Below are positions 1-5,856 of a stretch of DNA of 7,806 nucleotides, one piece after another (position 1 is the stretch's first letter; each line of letters starts with the position of its first letter). Under the pieces are notes generated by a model. The model saw only the letters and a list, made by a program, of their open reading frames with translations. It had not been told where the DNA came from and did not search any database. Source of the stretch: Thermoproteus sp. UBA157 (GTDB lineage: Archaea; Thermoproteota; Thermoprotei; Thermoproteales; Thermoproteaceae); assembly GCA_002497345.1 (NCBI GenBank), contig DANS01000014.1:368-8173 (forward strand). The letters are read 5' to 3'. A program made the position numbers and the translations under genes.

Positions 1-490
<490 letters not shown>

Positions 491-669
491 TTCGAGAGCG
501 GCCGCAAGGCCGCCCTCGGGGGCGGGACCGCCCCGGACTCCGCGCGCGTTTCGGCGGCGTGGGGGTTTCTCCCCCGCGCCCCCGCCCGGGCTGGACCCAG
601 GGGGAGACATCGGGGGAACATCAAGATGATTCGGCCGAGGCCCCGCCTCGGCCACACGGATAAGGGTGC
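491..669 (-). other. 5' external transcribed leader of the rRNA operon
   Basis: This is the stretch between the predicted rRNA transcription start (about 25 nt past the TATA box at 690-698) and the mature 16S 5' end. It is extremely GC-rich and full of local inverted repeats. These include 633-641 with 645-653, 557-565 with 571-579, 519-525 with 528-534, and 498-503 with 508-513 closed by a 4-nt loop. In archaea the leader normally pairs with the 3' flank of 16S to form a processing stem with a bulge-helix-bulge. That 3' flank is outside the window, so the long stem cannot be verified here. No protein gene is supported; the reading frames here look like by-products of high GC. Confidence 0.75.
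633..653 (-). other. Perfect 9-bp hairpin near the rRNA transcript 5' end
   Basis: GGCCGAGGC pairs perfectly with GCCTCGGCC across a 3-nt loop. It lies roughly 16 nt downstream of the predicted rRNA transcription start, so it would be the first structure to fold in the pre-rRNA. Its role (protection, processing or antitermination) is not determinable from sequence. Confidence 0.6.
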
Positions 670-689
670 GTCCTCTTTGAAACGCATGT

Positions 690-705
690 AAATAAAAACT
701 TTTCG
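690..705 (-). promoter_or_regulatory. rRNA operon promoter (TATA box with BRE-like purine tract)
   Basis: The minus strand reads CGAAAAG followed by TTTTTATTT, a purine-rich BRE-like element directly upstream of a TATA box at 690-698. It is an AT-rich island in very GC-rich surroundings and is oriented towards the 16S gene. This predicts transcription starting near 669 and a leader of about 180 nt. It sits about 50 bp from the oppositely directed pyrC TATA box. Confidence 0.7.
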
Positions 706-740
706 GCCCGCCTCCCCCCGCCGTCTATCCCCCCTCTGCG

Positions 741-748
741 TTTATATT
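741..748 (+). promoter_or_regulatory. pyrC promoter TATA box
   Basis: TTTATATT is centred 22.5 nt before the GTG start of pyrC. Archaeal transcription starts about 22-27 nt after the TATA centre, so the message would begin at or next to the start codon and be leaderless. No Shine-Dalgarno sequence precedes the start, which agrees. Confidence 0.7.
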
Positions 749-766
749 CCTTCCGGCTGTAAGGCC

Positions 767-1936
767 GTGGACGGCTGCTTCGTCGTCGAGGGCAAAGCCT
801 ATGTAGGAGGCGCCGTCAGGTACGTATCTGTGCTCGTGGAGGGAGGCGTCGTGAGGTCCCTCAAGGGCAGAGCCGAGGGCTGCCGCGTAGTTCAGTTCCC
901 GCGTAGGCATCTGATCTTGCCCGGCTTCGTCGATATACACGTCCACTTCAGAGACTGGGGCCTCTCCCACAAGGAGACCTTGAGGGGCGGCTCGGCGGCG
1001 GCTCTGGCGGGGGGCGTCGTGGGCGTTTTGGACATGCCCAACACCAAGCCGCACATCAGAACGGCCGAGCTCTACGCGAAGAGGCTCGCCGAGGGCTCCT
1101 CCTTGCCTATACACTACGGCGTCCACATGGGCGTCCCGGAGGACCTCTCGGAGCTGGACAAGGCCAAGCCGCGGTCGGTCAAGGTGTATCCGGAAGACGT
1201 GGCCCAGTTCGGCTGGGCCCACGTGGAGGCCCTCCTGGAGCGGTGCGCCGCCTTGGGCTGCACCGCCGTCTTCCACTGCGAGGACCCCGCCTACATATCG
1301 GACTCGAGGCCGCCCGAGGCGGAGGCCCGTTGCGCCGACCGGATAGCCCTCTACGCGAGGAGGGGCTTCAGAATACACGTGACCCACGTCTCGCTCCCCT
1401 ACACGGTCGAGACCTTGAGGGGCCTCGCCACGCTCGACGCGACGCCCCACCACCTCCTGCTCAGCTCCGACAAGTGCTCGGGCCCGTTCTGCAAGGTCAA
1501 CCCGCCCCTGCGGGGGGAGGAGCAGAGGAGGCGCCTCTTGGCCCTCTTCCTGGCAGGCGCCGTCGATATATACGCCACGGACCACGCGCCGCACACAATG
1601 GAGGACAAGCTGGCGGGAGCGCCGGGGATATGTAGCCTAGACGTCGCGGCCTCGCTCCTTCTGAGGTTCTGGAGGGACGGCCTCCTCGGCCTCGACGACG
1701 TCCTCCGCCTCTACTCCTTCAGGCCGGCGCGCTTCGCCGGGCTCGAGGCCTCGCTGAGGCCCGGCGCTCCCGCGGCCTTCTCCGTGTTTAGGCTCGAGGA
1801 GTTCTCGATCTCGGAGCGCGACTTCAAGGGCACTTGCCGCTTCTCCCCGCTGGAGGGCCTCAGAGCTTTCGGCAAGGCGGTCGCCGTGGCCTCAAGGGGG
1901 CGCCTGCACCTCCTGGAAACCGGCGAGGTTCTGTGA
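767..1936 (+). CDS. pyrC: Dihydroorotase
   Basis: This amidohydrolase cyclises carbamoyl-aspartate to dihydroorotate, the third step of pyrimidine synthesis, in the cytoplasm. At 389 residues it is normal for class I dihydroorotases. The metal-site HxH is in DIHVHFRDWG (H58, H60). MPNTKP around residue 90 is the family substrate-loop motif. K139 in SVKVYPED is the expected carboxylated bridging lysine. H170 (VFHCED) and H207 (HVTHVS) are the further metal histidines, and D272 in ATDHAPH is the catalytic aspartate. GICSLD at 287-292 matches the usual GIxGLE-type loop. The GTG start is supported by the TATA box 22.5 nt upstream and by a natural short N-terminal beta strand before the barrel. 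The gene is monocistronic and divergent from the rRNA operon. Allantoinase or hydantoinase are less likely given the overall motif set. Confidence 0.93.
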   Translation: MDGCFVVEGKAYVGGAVRYVSVLVEGGVVRSLKGRAEGCRVVQFPRRHLILPGFVDIHVHFRDWGLSHKETLRGGSAAALAGGVVGVLDMPNTKPHIRTAELYAKRLAEGSSLPIHYGVHMGVPEDLSELDKAKPRSVKVYPEDVAQFGWAHVEALLERCAALGCTAVFHCEDPAYISDSRPPEAEARCADRIALYARRGFRIHVTHVSLPYTVETLRGLATLDATPHHLLLSSDKCSGPFCKVNPPLRGEEQRRRLLALFLAGAVDIYATDHAPHTMEDKLAGAPGICSLDVAASLLLRFWRDGLLGLDDVLRLYSFRPARFAGLEASLRPGAPAAFSVFRLEEFSISERDFKGTCRFSPLEGLRAFGKAVAVASRGRLHLLETGEVL

Positions 1937-2012
1937 GCGCCGGACCGTTGCGAAGCTGAGGCCTCGAGGTCGTCGCGGACCAGGCGTTTGGCGGTGCGCT
2001 GCCTCGACGGCG

Positions 2013-2017
2013 TTTTT
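2013..2017 (+). terminator. Possible T-run terminator for pyrC
   Basis: Five consecutive T residues on the coding strand, 77 nt after the pyrC stop, in a GC-rich background. Archaeal RNA polymerase can terminate on such oligo-T tracts without a hairpin. A single T5 is a weak signal. Confidence 0.4.
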
Positions 2018-2112
2018 GCGCTACTGCGATCCAGCAACCGCAATCCTGGAGGGGAGCTTGAGGGCGAGTGCCCGATGCTCTCTACATCATCCTAAGTATG
2101 AGGGAGTCGCCG

Positions 2113-2117
2113 AAAAA
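2113..2117 (-). terminator. Possible T-run terminator for mqnC
   Basis: AAAAA on the plus strand is TTTTT on the minus strand, about 100 nt past the mqnC stop. It is flanked by GGCC and CGGC, which can form a small stem around it. Together with the plus-strand T-run at 2013-2017 it would separate the two convergent transcripts. Confidence 0.4.
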
Positions 2118-2217
2118 GGCCTATCAGCATCGCGGTGTGCGCTCCGCGGCCGTTGCGCTGAAAGAGAGCCCCGCGCTGAACGGCAGGCGGGATCGCGGCG
2201 AAGTCGGCGTGAGCCCC

Positions 2218-3261
2218 CTAGTAATACTCGACTATTCTATAGAGGTTGTCCCTCTCCGCCGGCTTGAACCCGGCGCTGCGGATGACCTCGATCACGTCGG
2301 TTTTTCTATCTATGGGGGCCTCGGCCCTCACCCAGTCGAGCACCCTCTCCTCGTATAGGGTCCCGCCGAAGTCGTCTGCTCCGAAATACAGAGCCAGCTG
2401 TGCGGTCTCGGGGCCCGCTGTGAGCCACCCGGCTTGTATATGCGGTATTAGGCCGTCGAAGGCGATCCGGGCGACGGCGATCATCCTCAGCAGAGTGGCG
2501 GAGGTCTTGGGGTAGGGGATCTTCCTCCCCAGCTCGCTTGCCCCGGGCTCGAAGTTCCAGGCTATAAACGCCATGAAGCCGCCCGTCTTGGCTTGGAGCT
2601 GGGCGATCTTATATATGTGCTCCGCTATATCGCCGAGAGTCTCCACGTGGCCGTACATCATGGTCGCCGACGAGGGGATGCCCACCTTGTGGGCCTCCTC
2701 CATGATCCGGAGCCACGTATCGCTGTCTATTTTCCTCGGCGCTATCATCCTCCTCACCTCGTCCACCAAGATCTCGCCGCCGCCCCCCGGCATGGACTCC
2801 ATCCCAGCCGCCTTAAGCCTCTCTAGCACCTCCCTATAGGTGGCCCTCTCCCGCCTCGCGAGGTAGTCCACCTCCAGCGGCGACAGCGCGTGTATCGCTA
2901 TGTGAGGGGCCTTGGCCTTTATAGCCCTGAATAGCTCCTCGAAGTACTCGATCCCGATTTCGGGGTTGACGCCTCCTTGTATCAGGACCTGCCTAATCCC
3001 GTACTTGGCGTCGACCGCGAGGACCCTCTTCACGGCCTCCTCCACCGAATAAGCGTACGCCTCGGGGTGCCGGGGCGGGCGGTAGAAGGCGCAGAAGGAG
3101 CAGCCGATCACGCAGACGTTTGTGTAGTTGAGGACCATGTTCGGAATAAAGGTGGCCACATCGCCGTGGAGCCTCCTCCTAACCTCGTAGGCCCTCCTCC
3201 CCAGCTCCCAGAGATCGGCCCTCAACAACTCCTCGATCTCCTCCCTGCTGGGCGCCTCCAC
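2218..3261 (-). CDS. mqnC: Cyclic dehypoxanthinyl futalosine synthase (radical SAM, menaquinone biosynthesis)
   Basis: MqnC is a radical-SAM enzyme that closes dehypoxanthine futalosine into its cyclic form in the futalosine route to menaquinone. The 347-residue protein has the CxxxCxxC cluster motif at C50, C54 and C57 inside NYTNVCVIGCSFCAFYR, which binds the 4Fe-4S cluster. The glycine-rich LIQGG motif is at 93-97, followed by HALSPLE (124-130) and PGGGGEIL (158-165). ATMMYGHVET (199-208), KTGGFMAFIAWNFEPG (225-240) and the C-terminal FGADDFGGTLYEE (293-305) together match MqnC better than the paralogues MqnE or CofH. The GTG start lies 23.5 nt from a strong TATA box and is probably leaderless. 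The gene is divergent from mqnA and mqnD, which act in the same pathway, and this supports the assignment. The choice of MqnC over MqnE rests on motif memory, not on a search. Confidence 0.85.
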   Translation of the reverse strand: MEAPSREEIEELLRADLWELGRRAYEVRRRLHGDVATFIPNMVLNYTNVCVIGCSFCAFYRPPRHPEAYAYSVEEAVKRVLAVDAKYGIRQVLIQGGVNPEIGIEYFEELFRAIKAKAPHIAIHALSPLEVDYLARRERATYREVLERLKAAGMESMPGGGGEILVDEVRRMIAPRKIDSDTWLRIMEEAHKVGIPSSATMMYGHVETLGDIAEHIYKIAQLQAKTGGFMAFIAWNFEPGASELGRKIPYPKTSATLLRMIAVARIAFDGLIPHIQAGWLTAGPETAQLALYFGADDFGGTLYEERVLDWVRAEAPIDRKTDVIEVIRSAGFKPAERDNLYRIVEYY

Positions 3262-3280
3262 GCGTCCAACGCGCTTTGCC

Positions 3281-3289
3281 TATATAAAG
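3281..3289 (-). promoter_or_regulatory. mqnC promoter TATA box
   Basis: The minus strand reads CTTTATATA, with TTTATATA centred 23.5 nt before the mqnC GTG start. The upstream TTAAGC could serve as BRE, but it is itself part of the opposing mqnA TATA box. Only 55 bp separate the two start codons, so the two promoters abut. Confidence 0.75.
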
Positions 3290-3297
3290 CTTAAAAG
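3290..3297 (+). promoter_or_regulatory. mqnA promoter TATA box
   Basis: CTTAAAAG is centred 23.5 nt before the mqnA GTG start and immediately abuts the minus-strand TATA box of mqnC. It predicts a leaderless mqnA(D) transcript. It is a weaker match to the TATA consensus than the mqnC box. Confidence 0.65.
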
Positions 3298-3316
3298 GCC
3301 GCGCGAGGCCGCTCCC

Positions 3317-4048
3317 GTGTCGCGCCGGCCCGCGAGAGTCGTCAGACTGAAGTACGCCCACAACGACCCCTTGTTCTTCAAGGCCGACCTCGACGTCGTC
3401 TCGGCGAGCAACGTAGAAGCCGCCGAGCTCCTCGCGTCGGGCCGCGCCGACGTCGGCTTTGCGCCGTTGACCCTAGCCGCCAAGCTGGGGCTCCCCGTGG
3501 TGCCGAGGTTGGCCGTGTACAGCGTCGGTCCGATCATATCGGCTAGGATATTTAAGGGCAGAGGGCGCGGCTTCGCGGCCGTGGGCGACACGACCGTCAA
3601 CGCGCTGGCGGCGGCTAAGCTCCTCGGCGTTAGGTTCGAGAGAGTCGACGATCCCTGGAGCGCCCTCGAAAAATACGAGGGTGTGTTGGCCATAGGCGAC
3701 GAGGCGCTCAAGATGGTCCACGCCGGGATCCCGTACTTGGTCGACGTGGGCCAGCTGTGGCAAAAGGTCGTGGGGACCCCGCTGGTCTACGCCGTGTTGG
3801 CCGCGCGCCCGGGGCTCCCCAAGGCCGACGCAGAGCGAGTCGCCGATGTTCTGGAGGCCTCGCTCTCCGCCTTCTACGAGGACCCGAGGCCCTTGATATC
3901 CTCAACGGCGAGGAGGCTCGGCGTCGACGAGGGGCTCATCGCGGAGTACTTCTCCAGGGTTAAGTACAAGGTGGATTCGGCCGTGCTCAAGGGCCTGGAG
4001 AGGGAGCTGGAGCTGCTGGAGCTCCCCGGGCTCAAGTTTATATCATAG
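3317..4048 (+). CDS. mqnA: Chorismate dehydratase (futalosine pathway)
   Basis: MqnA removes water from chorismate to give 3-enolpyruvylbenzoate, the committed step of the futalosine menaquinone route. The protein has 243 residues, somewhat shorter than bacterial MqnA. The fold is that of a periplasmic-binding-like protein, but there is no signal peptide, so it is cytosolic. Recognisable family segments are an N-terminal Y-x-N-x-P-like YAHNDP (13-18) and RADVGFAPLT (43-52). GDTTVNALA is at 90-98 and AIGDEAL at 125-131. DVGQLWQKVVGTPLVYAV (143-160) matches the LGxxW...GLPFVxA block of the family. The GTG start fits the TATA box 23.5 nt upstream. mqnD follows after 15 nt, giving an mqnA-mqnD operon, with mqnC divergent. 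It cannot easily be confused with MqnD, which is present separately next door. Confidence 0.87.
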   Translation: MSRRPARVVRLKYAHNDPLFFKADLDVVSASNVEAAELLASGRADVGFAPLTLAAKLGLPVVPRLAVYSVGPIISARIFKGRGRGFAAVGDTTVNALAAAKLLGVRFERVDDPWSALEKYEGVLAIGDEALKMVHAGIPYLVDVGQLWQKVVGTPLVYAVLAARPGLPKADAERVADVLEASLSAFYEDPRPLISSTARRLGVDEGLIAEYFSRVKYKVDSAVLKGLERELELLELPGLKFIS

Positions 4049-4054
4049 GGAGGG
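4037..4054 (+). promoter_or_regulatory. mqnD start region: in-gene TATA-like box and Shine-Dalgarno
   Basis: Two signals lie just before mqnD. TTTATAT at 4037-4043 sits in the last codons of mqnA and is centred about 23.5 nt from the mqnD ATG, the same spacing as the leaderless promoters in this window. GGAGGGG at 4049-4055 follows the mqnA stop directly, about 9 nt before the ATG, and can act as a ribosome binding site on the mqnA-mqnD message. Either or both may be used. Confidence 0.5.
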
Positions 4055-4063
4055 GCTGCCGGC

Positions 4064-4870
4064 ATGGAGCTGGTGCTGGCGCACTCCCCCGACGCCGACG
4101 ACGCGTATATGTTCTACGGCATAGCCTCAGGCGCCGTCAAGAGCCGCTTCGCCTTCAAGGAGTTCTTGGCCGATATAGAGACCCTCAACAAGCTGGCCGT
4201 GGGCGGCGCCTCGCTGGACTTCACGGCCCTCAGCGCGGCCGCGCTCGGCTTCACAAATAGGTACTACGTCTTGAGGGTCGGCGCGTCTATGGGCGAGGGG
4301 TACGGGCCCGTCGTCGTGACCGCGCATAAATCCGGCGACGCCAAGCTCGTGGCGATCCCCGGCAGATACACGACGGCGGCGCTCCTCTTAAAGCTGGCTA
4401 TGCCGGAGGCCAAGACCGTCGAGGTGCCCTTCGATAAAATCCTCGACGCCGTCTCGGCTGGCGTGGTGGACGCCGGAGTCCTCATACACGAGGGCCAGAT
4501 AACCTACGAGCGCATTGGCCTTAGGAAGGTGTTGGATTTGGGCGAGTGGTGGCTCCGCGAGAAGGGTTTGCCGACTCCTCTCGGAGTCGACGCCGTGAGG
4601 AAGGCCTTGGGGCTCGACGTAGCCGAGGAGCTCAAGCGGTTGCTGTCTGAGTCCATAAAATACGCGGAGGCCCACAGAGAGGACGCGTTGAGGTACGCCT
4701 CGAGGTTCTCCAGAGGGCTTCCCATGGACGACGTGGCTCGGTTCGTCGACATGTACGTGAACGAGTACACGAAAGACATGGGCAGAAGGGGCGAGGAGGC
4801 CGTTAGGGAGCTCCTTTCGGAGGCCAAGAGGCGCGGCCTCGTCGAGTTGGGCGACGCGGAGTTCGTGTAG
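4064..4870 (+). CDS. mqnD: 1,4-dihydroxy-6-naphthoate synthase (futalosine pathway)
   Basis: MqnD converts cyclic dehypoxanthinyl futalosine, the MqnC product, into 1,4-dihydroxy-6-naphthoate, the aromatic core of menaquinone. The 268-residue protein is of normal length. It starts with the family's SPDADDAYMFYG (8-19, equivalent to bacterial SPCPNDTFxF). DIETLNKLA (37-45) and GEGYGPVVV (77-85) follow, then PGRYTTAALLL (99-109). GVLIHEGQITYERIGL (138-153) contains H142, the position of the histidine implicated in catalysis in Thermus MqnD. DLGEWWLREKGLPTPLG (158-174) closes the binding site. There is no signal peptide. The ATG start is preceded by a GGAGGGG Shine-Dalgarno and by a TATA-like element inside mqnA. 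Co-location with mqnA and mqnC is strong support. Confidence 0.92.
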   Translation: MELVLAHSPDADDAYMFYGIASGAVKSRFAFKEFLADIETLNKLAVGGASLDFTALSAAALGFTNRYYVLRVGASMGEGYGPVVVTAHKSGDAKLVAIPGRYTTAALLLKLAMPEAKTVEVPFDKILDAVSAGVVDAGVLIHEGQITYERIGLRKVLDLGEWWLREKGLPTPLGVDAVRKALGLDVAEELKRLLSESIKYAEAHREDALRYASRFSRGLPMDDVARFVDMYVNEYTKDMGRRGEEAVRELLSEAKRRGLVELGDAEFV

Positions 4871-4885
4871 CTCGCCCTTGACTCA

Positions 4886-4900
4886 GGAAAATTTTTAAAC
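4886..4900 (+). promoter_or_regulatory. Promoter of the VUT-family gene; T-run also a candidate mqnD terminator
   Basis: A BRE-like GGAAAA (4886-4891) leads into TTTTTAAA (4892-4899), centred 23.5 nt before the ATG at 4919, predicting a leaderless transcript. The same TTTTT begins 22 nt after the mqnD stop and could terminate the mqnA-mqnD message, so the element may serve both purposes. Confidence 0.7.
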
Positions 4901-4918
4901 TACCTGCCTCGAGGGGCC

Positions 4919-5611
4919 ATGCTGGAGCTCCTCCTCGAGGCCCTTGTGACGTTCGGCCTCACCGCGCTTATGTACAGAGCTCTGCTGAGGCTCGTGAGGG
5001 TGGACCCCACGGTGCTCGCGATAGCCTTCTACATGGTGCTGCTCACGATCTCGCAATACGCCGCATCTAAGATAACCACGTACCTCGGCTTCTTGGTGCC
5101 CGCGGGGACCATGACCTACGTCGCGACCGTCGCCATGCTCGACATAATAGTGCTGAGGGAGGGGTTCCACTACGCGAGGAACGTGGTCCTCGCCGGCTTC
5201 CTCTCGCAGTGGTTGATCACAGCTGTAAACTACGCGATCGTGCGCCTGCCCTCGCCGATCGCCCCCAACTCGATATACGAGGCGGTGTTCTCGACGTCTG
5301 CGAGGATCGCCTTCGCCTCCCCCATAGCGTATCTAGCAGCTGAGACCCTCGACGCGTACATGGTGTCGAGAATAGGAGGCGCGGTGTGGAAGAGGGTGTT
5401 CTACTCCGACCCGGTAGCCATGGCGGTCGACACCCTCGTGTTCATGCCCATAGCCTTCTGGGGCGTCCTCCCGCCGTCGAATTTCTGGAACTCGACGGTC
5501 GGCCTCTTGGTCGCGAAGATCTCGCTAGCGCCCGTCGTGGTCGGCGTCGTGTACCTCAACAGGAAGTATTTGCTGAGAGCCGCCTACGAGCGATCAAATA
5601 TTCGACTCTGA
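4919..5611 (+). CDS. VUT/YhhQ-family transporter, probable queuosine/archaeosine precursor permease
   Basis: This is a 230-residue polytopic membrane protein with about six hydrophobic segments (approximately 5-22, 32-50, 57-78, 88-108, 127-148 and 168-184), plus a final one at about 193-213. Conserved VUT (YhhQ) features are visible. QYAASKITTYLGFLVPAGT (46-64) corresponds to the family's AN-x-x-x-K...AG block. LDIIVLREGFHYAR (74-87) matches its D-x-x-x-E-x-x-G-x-x-x-AR. RIAFASPIAYLAAETLDAYM (129-148) and DPVAMAVDTLVFMPIAFWG (164-182) match the paired helix repeats with a conserved aspartate. Characterised YhhQ members import deazaguanine precursors of queuosine. In archaea a role in preQ0 uptake for archaeosine is a reasonable inference but is not shown by the neighbours. 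The ATG start fits its own TATA box. The 3' end overlaps the convergent gene by 56 bp. Confidence 0.78.
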   Translation: MLELLLEALVTFGLTALMYRALLRLVRVDPTVLAIAFYMVLLTISQYAASKITTYLGFLVPAGTMTYVATVAMLDIIVLREGFHYARNVVLAGFLSQWLITAVNYAIVRLPSPIAPNSIYEAVFSTSARIAFASPIAYLAAETLDAYMVSRIGGAVWKRVFYSDPVAMAVDTLVFMPIAFWGVLPPSNFWNSTVGLLVAKISLAPVVVGVVYLNRKYLLRAAYERSNIRL

Positions 5612-5798
5612 GGACTCCTCTGCACCTCCTCACGTGTTTGATCAATCTTTTCAGCTCAGAGGAGCTCGATACGTCTGCCTTGGCCACTACCACGCCGTGT
5701 GGGGTGATATAAACCTCGCTAATGCCCGGCGCCTTGCTTATATACTTCGGCAGTTCCTCCGCATCTCCTAGGTGCGAGATGAGGAACAACACCTCCAT
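5556..5798 (-). CDS. Stand-alone AsnC/Lrp-type ligand-binding (RAM) domain protein
   Basis: This 80-residue protein has a predicted beta-alpha-beta-beta-alpha-beta order. Strand MEVLFLISH (1-9) is followed by helix DAEELPKYISK, then PGISEVYITPHGVVVAKADV (24-43), helix SSELKRLIKHVRR, and the closing strand GVLRVEYLIA (61-70). The PGxxEVYxxxGxxxxxA core and terminal GVxRxEYLI are typical of the RAM/AsnC effector domain. The helix-turn-helix of full Lrp regulators is absent, so it cannot bind DNA by itself. Known stand-alone RAM proteins bind amino acids or pair with Lrp partners; the ligand here is unknown. The last ~10 residues lie beyond the domain, in the part antisense to the VUT gene. The ATG start has TATA-like sequence about 22 nt upstream. 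The gene is small but well supported by fold pattern and promoter. Confidence 0.72.
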   Translation of the reverse strand: MEVLFLISHLGDAEELPKYISKAPGISEVYITPHGVVVAKADVSSSSELKRLIKHVRRCRGVLRVEYLIARRRLSANTSC

Positions 5799-5810
5799 AA
5801 GTCTATCGAG

Positions 5811-5850
5811 CTATAAAAATATTTAGTTTTTAAAATTTTTAATTTAGAAT
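5811..5850 (-). promoter_or_regulatory. AT-rich block: promoter of the RAM-domain gene and candidate protease terminator
   Basis: An almost pure A/T stretch between the protease stop (5857) and the RAM-domain ATG (5798). On the minus strand AAATATTT (5817-5824) is centred 22.5 nt before that ATG, with an alternative TTTTTATA (5812-5819) slightly closer. Minus-strand T-runs at 5832-5835 and 5815-5819, about 22-42 nt past the protease stop, could end the protease transcript. Termination and promotion signals thus overlap. Confidence 0.55.
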
Positions 5851-5856
5851 CAACTT

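Larger units (their letters stand above)
1937..2217. other. Intergenic stretch between convergent pyrC and mqnC; no gene recognised
   Basis: These 281 bp lie between two convergent stop codons. Stop codons break every frame that runs across it. The possible start-containing frames (from 2016 and 2068, plus) have compositions and ends that run into antisense mqnC and resemble no family I know. A minus frame through 1937-2093 has arginine/serine-rich low-complexity character. I see no tRNA T-loop and no complete C/D box pair. It holds oppositely placed T-runs for the two flanking genes (2013-2017 plus, 2113-2117 minus) and a short direct repeat GCGCTGAA at 2155-2162 and 2173-2180. A decayed gene is possible but unproven. 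Confidence 0.5.

Noticed and set aside
725..1594. A long (289-residue) open frame on the minus strand opposite pyrC
   Set aside because: It is wholly antisense to a clear dihydroorotase, has low-complexity Arg/Gly/Val/Glu composition and no recognisable family, and crosses the pyrC promoter. This is typical of a mirror frame in high-GC DNA.
2080..2100. GGATGATGT on the minus strand as a C box in the pyrC-mqnC gap
   Set aside because: The match to RTGATGA is incomplete and no CTGA follows within about 30 nt, so a C/D RNA is not supported.
2016..2358. Plus-strand frames from 2016 and 2068 as a small gene downstream of pyrC
   Set aside because: Their second halves are antisense to mqnC. The non-overlapping parts match no family I know and have no TATA box or ribosome binding site at the proper distance.
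2479..2500. CTGA followed by GATGATC on the minus strand, resembling D' and C' boxes of a C/D guide RNA
   Set aside because: It lies within the conserved coding sequence of mqnC, the C box is imperfect, and no outer C and D boxes at the usual distances are seen.
2218..3261. The radical-SAM gene as MqnE (aminofutalosine synthase) or CofH (F420 synthesis)
   Set aside because: The YGHVET, TGGFMAFIAWNFEPG and FGADDFGGT blocks and the mqnA/mqnD neighbours fit MqnC better. The paralogues share the CxxxCxxC core, so some doubt stays in the confidence score.
5386..5712. Plus-frame open reading frame overlapping the end of the VUT gene
   Set aside because: It is out of frame with the well-supported membrane protein, with Arg/His-rich content and no upstream signals.
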